From Pseudonocardia oroxyli (GTDB lineage: Bacteria; Actinomycetota; Actinomycetes; Mycobacteriales; Pseudonocardiaceae): DNA of 64,000 nt. The number at the start of each line of letters is the position of its first letter. The first letter of the stretch is position 1. The stretch covers positions 186,001 through 250,000 of the forward strand of contig NZ_FNBE01000001.1 of assembly GCF_900102195.1 (NCBI RefSeq), read 5' to 3'. A model generated the notes under the pieces. That model searched no databases. It saw nothing but the letters and a program-made list of their open reading frames with translations, and was not told the DNA's origin. This document shows, piece after piece, positions 31,697 through 39,347 of this stretch. A program made the position numbers and the translations under genes.

Positions 31697-32316
31697 CGGT
31701 GCGCGTGGTGATCGCGGACGACCATCCCGTGGTGCGCGACGGGCTGTCCGCCCTGCTCGGGTCCCGGGCCGGGATCACCGTCGTCGGCACGGCGTCCGGC
31801 GGCCGGGAGGCGGTCCGCGCCGCAGTGGTCGAGAAGCCGGACGTGCTGGTCCTGGACCTGCAGATGCCCGACCTCGACGGCGTCTCCGCCGCCCGCGAGA
31901 TCACCAGGGCCGCGCCGGACGTCGCGGTCCTCGTCCTCACGATGTTCGACGACGACGACTCGGTCTTCGCCGCCGTGCGCGCGGGGGCGCGCGGCTACGT
32001 GCTCAAGGGCGCGGGCCAGGACGAGATCGTGCGGGCGATCGAGGCCGTCGCCGCGGGCGAGGCGATCTTCGGCCCCGGCGTCGCGCGGCGGGTCCTCGGC
32101 CTGGCGGCGGGCCCCTCCGTCCCGCTGCCCGAGCTGACCCCCCGGGAGCGGGACGTGCTGCAGGCGCTGACCGAGGGCCTGACCACGACGGCGATCGGCA
32201 CCCGGCTCGGGCTGGCGCCCAAGACCGTCACCAACCACCTGTCCGCCGTCTTCGCGAAGCTGCAGGTCCAGAGCCGGGCCGAGGCGGTCGACCGCGCCCG
32301 GCGAGCGGGGCTCTAG
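31693..32316 (+). CDS. NarL/FixJ-family response regulator
   Basis: A 207-residue regulator. The receiver domain starts VRVVIADDHPVVRDGLSALL, with phospho-acceptor Asp55 in VLDLQMPDLDG and the switch Lys in YVLKGAGQDE. The C-terminal LuxR helix-turn-helix is LTPRERDVLQALTEGLTTTAIGTRLGLAPKTVTNHLSAVFAKL. GTG overlaps the kinase stop (GTGA), so it is translationally coupled. Its targets may include the divergent membrane-protein operon. Confidence 0.95.
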   Translation: MTVRVVIADDHPVVRDGLSALLGSRAGITVVGTASGGREAVRAAVVEKPDVLVLDLQMPDLDGVSAAREITRAAPDVAVLVLTMFDDDDSVFAAVRAGARGYVLKGAGQDEIVRAIEAVAAGEAIFGPGVARRVLGLAAGPSVPLPELTPRERDVLQALTEGLTTTAIGTRLGLAPKTVTNHLSAVFAKLQVQSRAEAVDRARRAGL

Positions 32317-32352
32317 TGTCCCGACTCGGGACACCGGGAGCCTGGGCGAGGC

Positions 32353-33471
32353 TCAGTGCCAGGCCTCGGCGAGGAGCTCGTGGCTGCGGACGCGGTCGGC
32401 GTGCTCGGTGGTGATCGTGGTGACCAGCAGCTCGTCCGCCCCGACGACCCTGACCAGGGTCTCCAGGCCGCCGCGCACGGTCATCGGCGACCCGACGAAC
32501 TGGCTGTCCACCCGGTCTGCGACGCCGGCGCGTTCCTCGGGGGTCCACGGGCGGGCGAGCGCCTCCTCCGGCGTCACGTACGGGCGCGCGCCGCGGCCGG
32601 AGCGGATGTCGAGCACCCACTGGCCGTAGGGGGCCGCCAGCTCGCGTGCCCGGTCGTCGGACTCGGCGACCACGACGTCCGCGGACACGATCACGTACGG
32701 CTCGGCCACCCGGCCGGGCCGGAAGGACGCGCGGTAGGCCTCGACGGCGTCGAGCACGAGGTGCGGGACGAGGTGGTAGCTCACCGCGAACGGCAGCCCA
32801 CGCTGCCCGGCGACGCGCGCGCTGTCCCCCGGCGTGGACCCGAGCACGACGACCTCGACGTCCGCCCCGAGCGCGGGCGTGACCGTCAGCCGCTCGCCGC
32901 GCGGCCCGGGTGCCGTGCCCGCGAAGTAGGACAGCACCTCGTCGACCTCCGCCCCGTAGTCCGGCGGGGTCTGCTCGGCGTCGAAGCCCAGCAGGGCGGC
33001 GAGGCAGCCGTAGAGCGCGAGATCGGACTCGACCCGGCCGGGCTCGGGGAGCAGCAGGCCGTCCACCACCCGCGTCCGCACCGGCGTGCCGCCGCGCCGC
33101 CCCGACGAGCCCTTCTTCAGCAGCGTGAGGATCCGGTGCAGGTCGAACCGCCCCAGCCCCACGTCCACCCGCCCCGGGTGCACCGCGGCGACGGTGCCGA
33201 ACTGCTCGGCCACCTGCAGCGGCCGGGTGTTCGGCAGCTGCACCGCGCCCGAGCCGACCCGGATCGTGGAGGTCGCGGACGCGATCAGCGCGACGAGCAC
33301 CGGCGTGGACGCCGAGGCGACGCCCTCGTTCAGATGGTGCTCGGCCACCCAGTACCGGTGGTAGCCGGCCCGTTCGGCCACCTGCGCGAGGTCGATCGAG
33401 TTGCGCAGGGCGTCCCCCGCCGTGCCGTCCCGCGGCACCGGCGAGAGGTCGAGGATCGACAGCGGGACCAT
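32353..33471 (-). CDS. LLM-class flavin-dependent oxidoreductase (MsnO8-like)
   Basis: A 372-residue TIM-barrel enzyme of the bacterial luciferase-like family, using reduced FMN or F420. The N-terminal SILDLSPVPRDG and YHRYWVAEHHLNEGVASASTPVLVALIASAT segments and the ending DELLVTTITTEHADRVRSHELLAEAW are typical of the MsnO8 subgroup. The substrate is unknown. The start codon directly abuts the stop of the epoxide-hydrolase-like gene, so the two are coupled. It is transcribed away from the other two LLM enzymes of this locus. Confidence 0.88.
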   Translation of the reverse strand: MVPLSILDLSPVPRDGTAGDALRNSIDLAQVAERAGYHRYWVAEHHLNEGVASASTPVLVALIASATSTIRVGSGAVQLPNTRPLQVAEQFGTVAAVHPGRVDVGLGRFDLHRILTLLKKGSSGRRGGTPVRTRVVDGLLLPEPGRVESDLALYGCLAALLGFDAEQTPPDYGAEVDEVLSYFAGTAPGPRGERLTVTPALGADVEVVVLGSTPGDSARVAGQRGLPFAVSYHLVPHLVLDAVEAYRASFRPGRVAEPYVIVSADVVVAESDDRARELAAPYGQWVLDIRSGRGARPYVTPEEALARPWTPEERAGVADRVDSQFVGSPMTVRGGLETLVRVVGADELLVTTITTEHADRVRSHELLAEAWH

Positions 33472-34305
33472 CTACAGCACCTCCGTGAGCGCCTCGGCCC
33501 AGGCGGCGGGCGCCTCGACCGGGGAGAAGTGGCCGACCCCGTCCAGCGGGCGCACGGTCGCGGCGCTGAACCACTCCCCCACCCGGTCCGCCCAGGCCCG
33601 CGGGAAGAGCGGGTCGAACTCGGGCCAGAGCACCACGGTCCAGGTGCCGATCCGACGGGCGGGCGGCTGCTCGGACAGCGCCCGGCGCACCGTCCCCGAC
33701 CCCGCCCGGTACCAGCCGATCGACGCGGTGAAGGCCCCCGGGCGGCCGTAGTGCGCCGCGAGCCGGTCGAGGTGCTCCCCGGGCACCGTGAAGTCCGGGC
33801 CGGACCAGTGCTCCCAGAAGTGCCGCAGGTAGGTGCGGGCGGCCGGGACGCTGCCGTCGACCAGCTCCTCGGCGAGCCGCAGCTGGTGGAAGGACTGGTA
33901 CCAGAACTCCTCGACCGACGTGGGCTCCAGGACCCGCCTGCCGGCGCCGGGCAGCGGCGGGGCGAGCACCATCGCGGACACCCGGTCGGGATGGGTGGTG
34001 GCCAGCTGCTGGGCGACCCGGCTGCCGACGTCGTACCCGCCGACGACGACGCGGTCGAGGTCCAGCTCGTCGAGCAGGTGCACCAGCGAGGTCACCTGCC
34101 CGGTCGCGCCCGGGTCCCCCCGCAGATCGGACTCGCCGAAACCGCGCAGGTCGGGCCGCAGGACGTCCGCGTGCAGCCGGTCCGCGACCGCCGCAAAGTC
34201 CTGCCGGTCCCCCGGCCAGCCGTGCAACAGCAGCACCGCTGGCCCGTCGCCCGCGCGGTCGTAGGTGAGGCGGACGCCGTCCGCGTCCGGTGTCGTGCTC
34301 GCCAC
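33472..34305 (-). CDS. Epoxide-hydrolase-like alpha/beta hydrolase
   Basis: A 277-residue hydrolase. The oxyanion motif is LLLHGWPGD, and the nucleophile elbow GGYDVGS carries Asp92 in place of Ser, as in epoxide hydrolases and haloalkane dehalogenases. The acid is likely the Asp in LWPEFDPLF and the base His in GVGHFSPVEAP. The ring-opening Tyr of epoxide hydrolases is plausible in the cap (YQSFHQL). A near-leaderless GTG (TAAGGT eight bases upstream) heads an operon with the MsnO8-like monooxygenase. An oxygenase plus epoxide hydrolase pair suggests breakdown of an organic compound. Confidence 0.85.
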   Translation of the reverse strand: MASTTPDADGVRLTYDRAGDGPAVLLLHGWPGDRQDFAAVADRLHADVLRPDLRGFGESDLRGDPGATGQVTSLVHLLDELDLDRVVVGGYDVGSRVAQQLATTHPDRVSAMVLAPPLPGAGRRVLEPTSVEEFWYQSFHQLRLAEELVDGSVPAARTYLRHFWEHWSGPDFTVPGEHLDRLAAHYGRPGAFTASIGWYRAGSGTVRRALSEQPPARRIGTWTVVLWPEFDPLFPRAWADRVGEWFSAATVRPLDGVGHFSPVEAPAAWAEALTEVL

Positions 34306-34347
34306 AGTCTCGAACCTTACGGCGTCGATCCGGCCCCGGTGCGCGGT

Positions 34348-34353
34348 TAGGGT
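34348..34353 (+). promoter_or_regulatory. -10 box of the leader-peptide transcript
   Basis: TAGGGT lies seven bases upstream of the GTG at 34361, so transcription should begin at the leader-peptide start codon. On the opposite strand, TAAGGT (34319-34314) serves the divergent hydrolase gene. Confidence 0.55.
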
Positions 34354-34360
34354 TCATGAC

Positions 34361-34444
34361 GTGCTTCCCGGGGTGCTGACGCAGCGGCGGTGGATCGACT
34401 GCTGCCGCGTCACCACCACGGGTTGTCCCGTCGGCCGTCCCTGA
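34361..34444 (+). CDS. Cysteine-rich leader peptide (attenuator) before LLM monooxygenases
   Basis: A 27-codon reading frame that resembles the leaderless polycysteine leader peptides of actinobacterial sulfur genes. The core reads LTQRRWIDCCRVTTTGC, close to the recurring RR(H/W)(V/I)DxCRV pattern, with a tandem Cys-Cys at codons 14-15 and a third Cys at codon 22. In mycobacteria such frames sense charged cysteinyl-tRNA and attenuate downstream operons when cysteine is plentiful. The start at 34361 or the in-frame GTG at 34373 is possible. It ends 50 bp before the first monooxygenase gene. Confidence 0.75.
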   Translation: MLPGVLTQRRWIDCCRVTTTGCPVGRP

Positions 34445-34494
34445 CCATCGAGTCGCACCGCAGCGAGCACCGCACCGAGCAGAGAGCCGCCGAC

Positions 34495-35634
34495 ATGACA
34501 CTGCACCTGGCCGTCGCCCTCGAAGGGACGGGTTGGCACCCGGCATCCTGGCGCGAACCCGAGGCGCGGCCCACCGCGCTGTTCTCCGCCGACTACTGGG
34601 CCGGTCTGGTCCAGGAGGCGGAGCGCGGGCTGGTGGACCTCGTGACGTTCGAGGACACCTTCGCGGTCCAGTCCTCGCGCCCGTTCGAGCCGGACGACCG
34701 CACCGACCAGGTCCGCGGCAGGCTGGACGCCACGCTGGTCGCCGCCCGGGTCGCCCCGCTGACCCGCCACATCGGGCTCGTGCCCACCGCGGTCGCCACG
34801 CACACCGAGCCCTTCCACTTCTCCAAGGCCGTCGCCACGCTGGACTACGCGAGCCGGGGCCGGGCCGGGGTGCGGGTGCGGGTCTCCTCGCGCGCGGACG
34901 AGTTCGCGCTGGTCGGCCCGCACCGCCCGAGCCCGGACCTGGGGACGGACGACACGCGCGCGGAGCTGTTCGCCGAGGCCGCGGACTGGGTCGAGGTGAT
35001 CCGGCGGCTCTGGGACTCCTGGGAGGACGACGCCGAGATCCGGGACGCCGCGACCGGGCGGTTCGTGGACCGGGACAAGCTGCACTACATCGACTTCGCG
35101 GGCCCGCGGTTCTCCGTCCGCGGCCCGTCGATCACCCCGCGCCCGCCGCAGGGGCAGCCGCTGGTGGCCGCGCTCGCGCACCGCGAGGTGGCCTTCGAGC
35201 TCGTCGGGTCCTCGTGCGACCTCGGGTTCGTCACCCCCGGGTCCGCCGCGGACGTCGCCGGGATCCGGGCGCAGATCCCGGGCTCGCCGCTGGTGTTCGG
35301 AGACGTCGTGGTGTTCCTGGCCGACACGGCGTCCGAGGCCCGGGAGCGCAAGGCGCGCATGGACGCGCACCTGGGTCGCGAGCTGGTGAGCGACGCCCAC
35401 GTGTTCGTCGGAACGCCCGTGGAGCTCGCGGACCTGGTGCAGGAGTGGCACGCCGCGGGGCTCGCGGGTGTCCGGCTGCGCCCCGGATCGGTCGACCACG
35501 ACCTGCCGCAGGTCACCCGCGGGCTGGTCCCGGAGCTGCAGCGGCGCGGCGCCTTCCGCACCGCCTACGAGGCGGACACCCTGCGCGGGCTGCTCGGACT
35601 GCCCCGGCCCACCAACCGCTACGCCGCCGTCTGA
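34495..35634 (+). CDS. LLM-class FMN-dependent monooxygenase (SfnC/NtaA-related)
   Basis: A 379-residue luciferase-like TIM-barrel protein. Distinctive parts are LVTFEDTFAVQSS, TLDYASRGRAGVRVRVSSRADEFALVG and the C-terminal GTPVELADLVQEWHAAGLAGVRLRP. It fits the group that includes two-component sulfone, sulfonate and nitrilotriacetate monooxygenases, which need a separate flavin reductase. The cysteine leader peptide upstream points to a role in sulfur scavenging. The ATG has only a weak ribosome site. The next monooxygenase gene starts 12 bp downstream, so both form one operon. Confidence 0.85.
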   Translation: MTLHLAVALEGTGWHPASWREPEARPTALFSADYWAGLVQEAERGLVDLVTFEDTFAVQSSRPFEPDDRTDQVRGRLDATLVAARVAPLTRHIGLVPTAVATHTEPFHFSKAVATLDYASRGRAGVRVRVSSRADEFALVGPHRPSPDLGTDDTRAELFAEAADWVEVIRRLWDSWEDDAEIRDAATGRFVDRDKLHYIDFAGPRFSVRGPSITPRPPQGQPLVAALAHREVAFELVGSSCDLGFVTPGSAADVAGIRAQIPGSPLVFGDVVVFLADTASEARERKARMDAHLGRELVSDAHVFVGTPVELADLVQEWHAAGLAGVRLRPGSVDHDLPQVTRGLVPELQRRGAFRTAYEADTLRGLLGLPRPTNRYAAV

Positions 35635-35646
35635 GAGGGAGAGACC

Positions 35647-37005
35647 ATGCCGCGCAAGCAGATCCATCTCGCCGCGCACTTCCCCGGCGTCAACAACACC
35701 ACCGTGTGGAGCGACCCGGCCTCCGGCAGCCACATCGACTTCTCCTCCTTCCAGCACTTCGCCGAGACGGCGGAGCGCGCCCGGTTCGACTTCCTGTTCC
35801 TCGCCGAGGGCCTGCGGCTGCGCGAGCAGGGCGGCGAGATCTACGACCTCGACGTCATGGGGCGCCCGGACACGTTCACGATCCTGGCCGCGCTCGCCGC
35901 CGTCACGGATCGGCTCGGGCTCGCCGGGACGATCAACTCGACCTTCAACGAGCCCTACGAGGTGGCCCGCCAGTTCGCCTCGCTGGACCACCTGTCCGCG
36001 GGGCGCGCCGCCTGGAACGTGGTGACCAGCTGGGACGCGTTCACCGGCGAGAACTTCCGCCGCGGCGGCTTCCTCCCGCAGGAGAAGCGGTACTCCCGCG
36101 CCAAGGAGTTCCTCGCCGCCGCCTTCACCCTGTTCGACTCGTGGGCGCCGGACGCGGGCATCGTGGCGGACAAGGAGACCGGCGAGTTCTGGCGGCCCAC
36201 CGGCGAGTTCTCGATCCACACCGACCAGTTCGCGATCGACGGCCGCTTCCCGGTGCCGCGCAGCCCCCAGGGCCGCCCGGTGATCCTGCAGGCCGGGGAC
36301 TCCGAGGAGGGCCGCGAGTTCGCCGCCTCCGGCGCGGACGCGATCTTCACCCGGCACGGCACCCTGGAGGCGGGCCAGGCCTTCTACGCCGACGTCAAGG
36401 GGCGCCTAGCGAAGTACGGTCGGGACCCCGAGGACCTCAAGATCCTCCCCGCCGCGACCTTCGTGCTCGGCGACACCGACGCCGAGGCCCAGGAGCGGGC
36501 CCGCCACGTCCGCTACCAGCAGGTCAGCCCGGCCACGGCGATCAAGTTCCTCGAGCAGCTGTGGAACCGCGACCTCTCCGACCACGACCCCGACGGCCCG
36601 CTGCCGACGGTCGACCCGGTCGTCGGCGAGAACACGATCTCCCGCGGACGGGCCAGCGTGCGGATGTACAAGGACCCGATCGCCACGGCGAACGAGTGGC
36701 GCGCGCTCGCCGAGGCGAAGCAGCTGTCCACCCGCGAAGTGATCATCGAGGTGACCGGGCGGCAGAACTTCATCGGCACGCCCCAGCGCATCGCCGAGGC
36801 CCTCGACGAGTTCGTCCAGGCGGACGCGAGCGACGGGTTCGTGCTGGTCCCGCACGTCACGCCCGGCGGGTTGGACGAGTTCGCCGACACCGTGGTGCCG
36901 CTGCTGCAGGAGCGCGGTGTCTTCCGGACGGAGTACGAGGGCACCACCCTGCGGGAGCACCTCGGCCTCAAGCCCGCCCCGACGACCTCGGGCGCGGACT
37001 TCTGA
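35647..37005 (+). CDS. NtaA/SnaA/DszA-family FMN-dependent monooxygenase
   Basis: A 452-residue luciferase-like enzyme with the hallmarks of the NtaA/SnaA/DszA family: RKQIHLAAHFPGVNNTTVWSDP, FDFLFLAEGLRLREQGG, GRAAWNVVTSWDAFTGENFRRGGFLP and PQGRPVILQAGDSEEGREFAA. Members oxidise sulfones (DszA), nitrilotriacetate/EDTA or alkyl sulfides with FMNH2. GAGGGAG precedes the ATG. Together with the preceding gene and the leader peptide it suggests an organosulfur pathway under cysteine control. No transporter or reductase is adjacent. Confidence 0.9.
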   Translation: MPRKQIHLAAHFPGVNNTTVWSDPASGSHIDFSSFQHFAETAERARFDFLFLAEGLRLREQGGEIYDLDVMGRPDTFTILAALAAVTDRLGLAGTINSTFNEPYEVARQFASLDHLSAGRAAWNVVTSWDAFTGENFRRGGFLPQEKRYSRAKEFLAAAFTLFDSWAPDAGIVADKETGEFWRPTGEFSIHTDQFAIDGRFPVPRSPQGRPVILQAGDSEEGREFAASGADAIFTRHGTLEAGQAFYADVKGRLAKYGRDPEDLKILPAATFVLGDTDAEAQERARHVRYQQVSPATAIKFLEQLWNRDLSDHDPDGPLPTVDPVVGENTISRGRASVRMYKDPIATANEWRALAEAKQLSTREVIIEVTGRQNFIGTPQRIAEALDEFVQADASDGFVLVPHVTPGGLDEFADTVVPLLQERGVFRTEYEGTTLREHLGLKPAPTTSGADF

Positions 37006-37023
37006 TCCTCTAACCTGGCGACG

Positions 37024-37842
37024 ATGGCCGTACGTGCGCGTGACGTCATGACCCGGCGGGTGCTCACCGTGGATGCGGAGGACCCGATCGAGCGGGCCGA
37101 GAAACGCATGCTCACGACGGGCTTCTCGGCGCTGCCGGTGGTGCGGGACATCGACCGGCTCGTCGGGATCGTCAGCCTGGTGGACGTGCTGCGGGCGCGG
37201 GAGCAGGACTCGGACGGGACCGTCGGCGGGATCATGACCACCGAGGTCCTGGCCCTGTCCCCCACCACCAGCGCGGCCGTCGTCGCGCACCGGATGCGGA
37301 CCTACGGCGAGCTGCGGGTGATGCCGATCGTCGAGCGTGGCCGCCTGGTCGGCATCGTGACCCGCAGCGACCTGCTCCGCGGGCCGCGCAGGGCACAGGG
37401 CAGGCTCGGGCGGCTCTTCCGGCCGACGCTGCCGGACCCCACCCCCGTCCGGCCGCCGAGGCCCGCGGTGGCGGGGGCGACGACCGTCGGCGAGGTCATG
37501 ACCCGCACCGGGCTCGTGACCGTGGACCCGACCACGCCGTGCTCGCGCGCCGTGGAGCTGTTGCTGGCCCACCGGTTCAGCGCGCTGCCGGTGACCGAAC
37601 CGGACGGCGCCGTCGTCGGGATCGTCAGCGAGGCGGACCTCATGCGGGACCCGCTCGACGGCACCCGCGGCGTCCTGCCCCGCACCGTGGGCGCGGCGAT
37701 GACACGCGACCCGACGGTCGTGCACCCGGGCACCCCGCTGGACCAGGCCCGTGCCTTGGTCGTCGACCGCGGGTTCCGGGTCCTCCCGGTGGTGGAGGAG
37801 GGTGGGCTCGTGGGCGTGCTCAGCCGCAGCGACCTGATCTAG
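37024..37842 (+). CDS. Four-CBS-domain protein
   Basis: A 272-residue protein made of two CBS pairs (Bateman modules) joined by a basic linker. Each repeat shows DVMT or EVMT followed by FSALPV(V/T) and GIVS(E/L)xDL. CBS pairs bind adenine nucleotides. There is no attached enzymatic or channel domain, so it may regulate a partner or act as a sensor, as with DosR-regulon-type CBS proteins. The ATG is leaderless (TAACCT at 37011-37016, seven bases upstream). Its stop codon overlaps that of the convergent SDR gene. Confidence 0.9.
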   Translation: MAVRARDVMTRRVLTVDAEDPIERAEKRMLTTGFSALPVVRDIDRLVGIVSLVDVLRAREQDSDGTVGGIMTTEVLALSPTTSAAVVAHRMRTYGELRVMPIVERGRLVGIVTRSDLLRGPRRAQGRLGRLFRPTLPDPTPVRPPRPAVAGATTVGEVMTRTGLVTVDPTTPCSRAVELLLAHRFSALPVTEPDGAVVGIVSEADLMRDPLDGTRGVLPRTVGAAMTRDPTVVHPGTPLDQARALVVDRGFRVLPVVEEGGLVGVLSRSDLI

Positions 37843-38411
37843 CGGCCGTGCTGGCCGTCGTCGATCTTGACGATCGTGCCGGTGACCGCGTCGGAGGCCG
37901 GGGACACCAGGTAGCGCAGCGTGGAGTCCATCAGCTCCGGGCTCGGGAACCGCCCGCGCGGCCAGCGCTCGGCCAGCTCCTGCTCGCTGGTCCCCAGGCG
38001 CCCGATCATGCCCTCCATCATCTCGGTGAGGAACGCGCCGGGGGCGATGGCGTTGACGTTGATCCGGTACCGGGCCCACTCCACGGCGTGGACCTCGGTC
38101 ATCCGTTCGATCGCGGCCTTGGACACCGAGTAGAGCCCGGCGGCGCCGTCGTGGCGGTAGTCGTGCGCGGCCATCGACGAGATGTTCACGTCCACCGCGC
38201 CCGCCAGCGCGGCCGCGTCCGCCATGTCGAGCCGGACCGGCAGGGCGCGTCCGCCTGCGGCCTCGATCTCGGCCACCAGCTCGGTCAGCCGGTCCAGCCT
38301 GCGGCCCGCGACGGCGACCGCGGCACCCGCCCCGGCCAGCACCGTGGCGAAGCGGCGACCGAGCCCCGAGCTCGCGCCGGTGACCAGGGCGATCTGACCT
38401 TCGAGCTCCAT
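37839..38411 (-). pseudogene. Short-chain dehydrogenase with internal in-frame deletion
   Basis: An SDR of only 190 residues against the usual ~250. The cofactor motif TGASSGLG, the [29 protein letters not shown] segment, and the active site ISSMAAH...GLYSVSKAA with Ser, Tyr and Lys are intact. The C-terminus is normal. However, AALAGAVD runs straight into VNISS (near 38190), so about 60-65 residues are missing, including the NNAG motif and helices 4-5. The reading frame is open. It may be a recent deletion pseudogene or a sequence artefact. A palindromic operator lies upstream and the stop overlaps the CBS gene. Confidence 0.72.
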
Positions 38412-38458
38412 CGAGCGATCCTCACGACGTCGGGACGGACGATCCGACCCTACGGCTT

Positions 38459-38470
38459 GAACGATCGTTC
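38459..38470. promoter_or_regulatory. TetR-type operator palindrome
   Basis: GAACGATCGTTC is a perfect 12-bp palindrome 48 bp upstream of the SDR start and 15 bp beyond the deoC stop. It is the kind of site bound by TetR-family repressors. No TetR gene is adjacent. Confidence 0.45.
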
Positions 38471-38484
38471 GGTAAGAGCGGGCG

Positions 38485-39174
38485 TCAGTACGAGGACGCC
38501 TCGGACCGGACGTCGAGCCCCGCGGCCGCGTCGAGCAGTGCCGCCGACCCGCTCGTGCCGAACCGGGTGGCCCCCAGGTCGTAGAGCCCCTGGAGTGTGG
38601 CCAGGTCCCGCACCCCACCCGAGGCCTTGACCTGCACCGCCGGGCCGACCGAGGCGCGCATGAGGGCGATGTGCGCCGCCGTGGCCCCACCGCCCGCGAA
38701 CCCCGTGGACGTCTTCACGAAGGACGCGCCGGCCCGCTCGGCCGCGCCGCAGGCGGCCACGATCTCGGCGTCGGACAGGAACACGGTCTCCAGGATGACC
38801 TTGACCACGAGCCCGCCCGCGGCCGCGACGACGGCCGCGATGTCGGCCTCGACCTCGGCGATCATCCCGCTGCGGAGCCACCCGATGTGCAGCACCATGT
38901 CCAGCTCCACCGCGCCGTCCGCGATCGCCTGCCGCGCCTCGGCGACCTTCGCCGCGGTCGACGTGGTGCCGTGGGGGAACCCGATCACCGTGCAGACCGC
39001 GACGCGGTCGAGGACCTGGGCGGCGTGCGCCACGTCCGAGGGCCGCACGCAGGCGCTGAACACGCCGTACCGCTCCGCCGTCGCCAGCTCGGCGTCCACC
39101 TCGGCGCGGGTCAGCTCCGGCTTGAGCACGGCGTGGTCGATCATCGCGGCGATCTCGGGCCCGGTCAGCGACAT
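38485..39174 (-). CDS. deoC: Deoxyribose-phosphate aldolase
   Basis: Cleaves 2-deoxyribose 5-phosphate to glyceraldehyde 3-phosphate and acetaldehyde in deoxynucleoside catabolism. A 229-residue TIM barrel with the Schiff-base Lys in [10 protein letters not shown], the proton-relay Lys in [10 protein letters not shown], and the N-terminal [15 protein letters not shown] near the end binds phosphate. A CATACT box six bases upstream of the ATG suggests a leaderless transcript, and one arm of a 15-bp inverted repeat overlaps it. No other nucleoside catabolic gene is adjacent, though a nucleobase permease lies 4.5 kb away. Confidence 0.95.
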   Translation of the reverse strand: MSLTGPEIAAMIDHAVLKPELTRAEVDAELATAERYGVFSACVRPSDVAHAAQVLDRVAVCTVIGFPHGTTSTAAKVAEARQAIADGAVELDMVLHIGWLRSGMIAEVEADIAAVVAAAGGLVVKVILETVFLSDAEIVAACGAAERAGASFVKTSTGFAGGGATAAHIALMRASVGPAVQVKASGGVRDLATLQGLYDLGATRFGTSGSAALLDAAAGLDVRSEASSY

Positions 39175-39183
39175 GCCCCGAGT

Positions 39184-39298
39184 ATGCGGCTCCGCCGCCC
39201 GTGCGTGGTAAGTGGTGCCAGAGCACCACCGGGTCCACCCGCCCCGCGGCTCCGCCGCTGCCGTCCCCCGGCCCACTCACGAGCGGCGGAGCCGCATG
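39184..39298. repeat. 15-bp inverted repeat flanking the deoC/SARP divergent region
   Basis: ATGCGGCTCCGCCGC (39184-39198) is repeated perfectly in inverse at 39284-39298, 100 bp apart between arm starts. A third direct copy of the core (39246-39259) pairs with the right arm as a 14-bp palindrome. The left arm overlaps the putative deoC -10. Confidence 0.65.
39235..39281. repeat. Dispersed palindromic repeat, copy D (partial)
   Basis: The stretch from CCACCCGCC to TGCCGTCCCCCGGCCCACTC aligns with the core and one end of the copy at 26475-26558. It lies in a divergent promoter region, unlike the other copies. Confidence 0.55.
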
Positions 39299-39347
39299 GT
39301 CACGTGCGCGAAACACGGCCGGAACACGGCGTCCGCATGCTCGCGAG

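Noticed and set aside
34356-34379. An alternative eight-codon frame ATG...TGA with two Cys, overlapping the leader peptide
   Set aside because: It does not match the RR-x-x-D-x-C-R-V pattern and does not start at the predicted transcription start. The frame at 34361 fits both.
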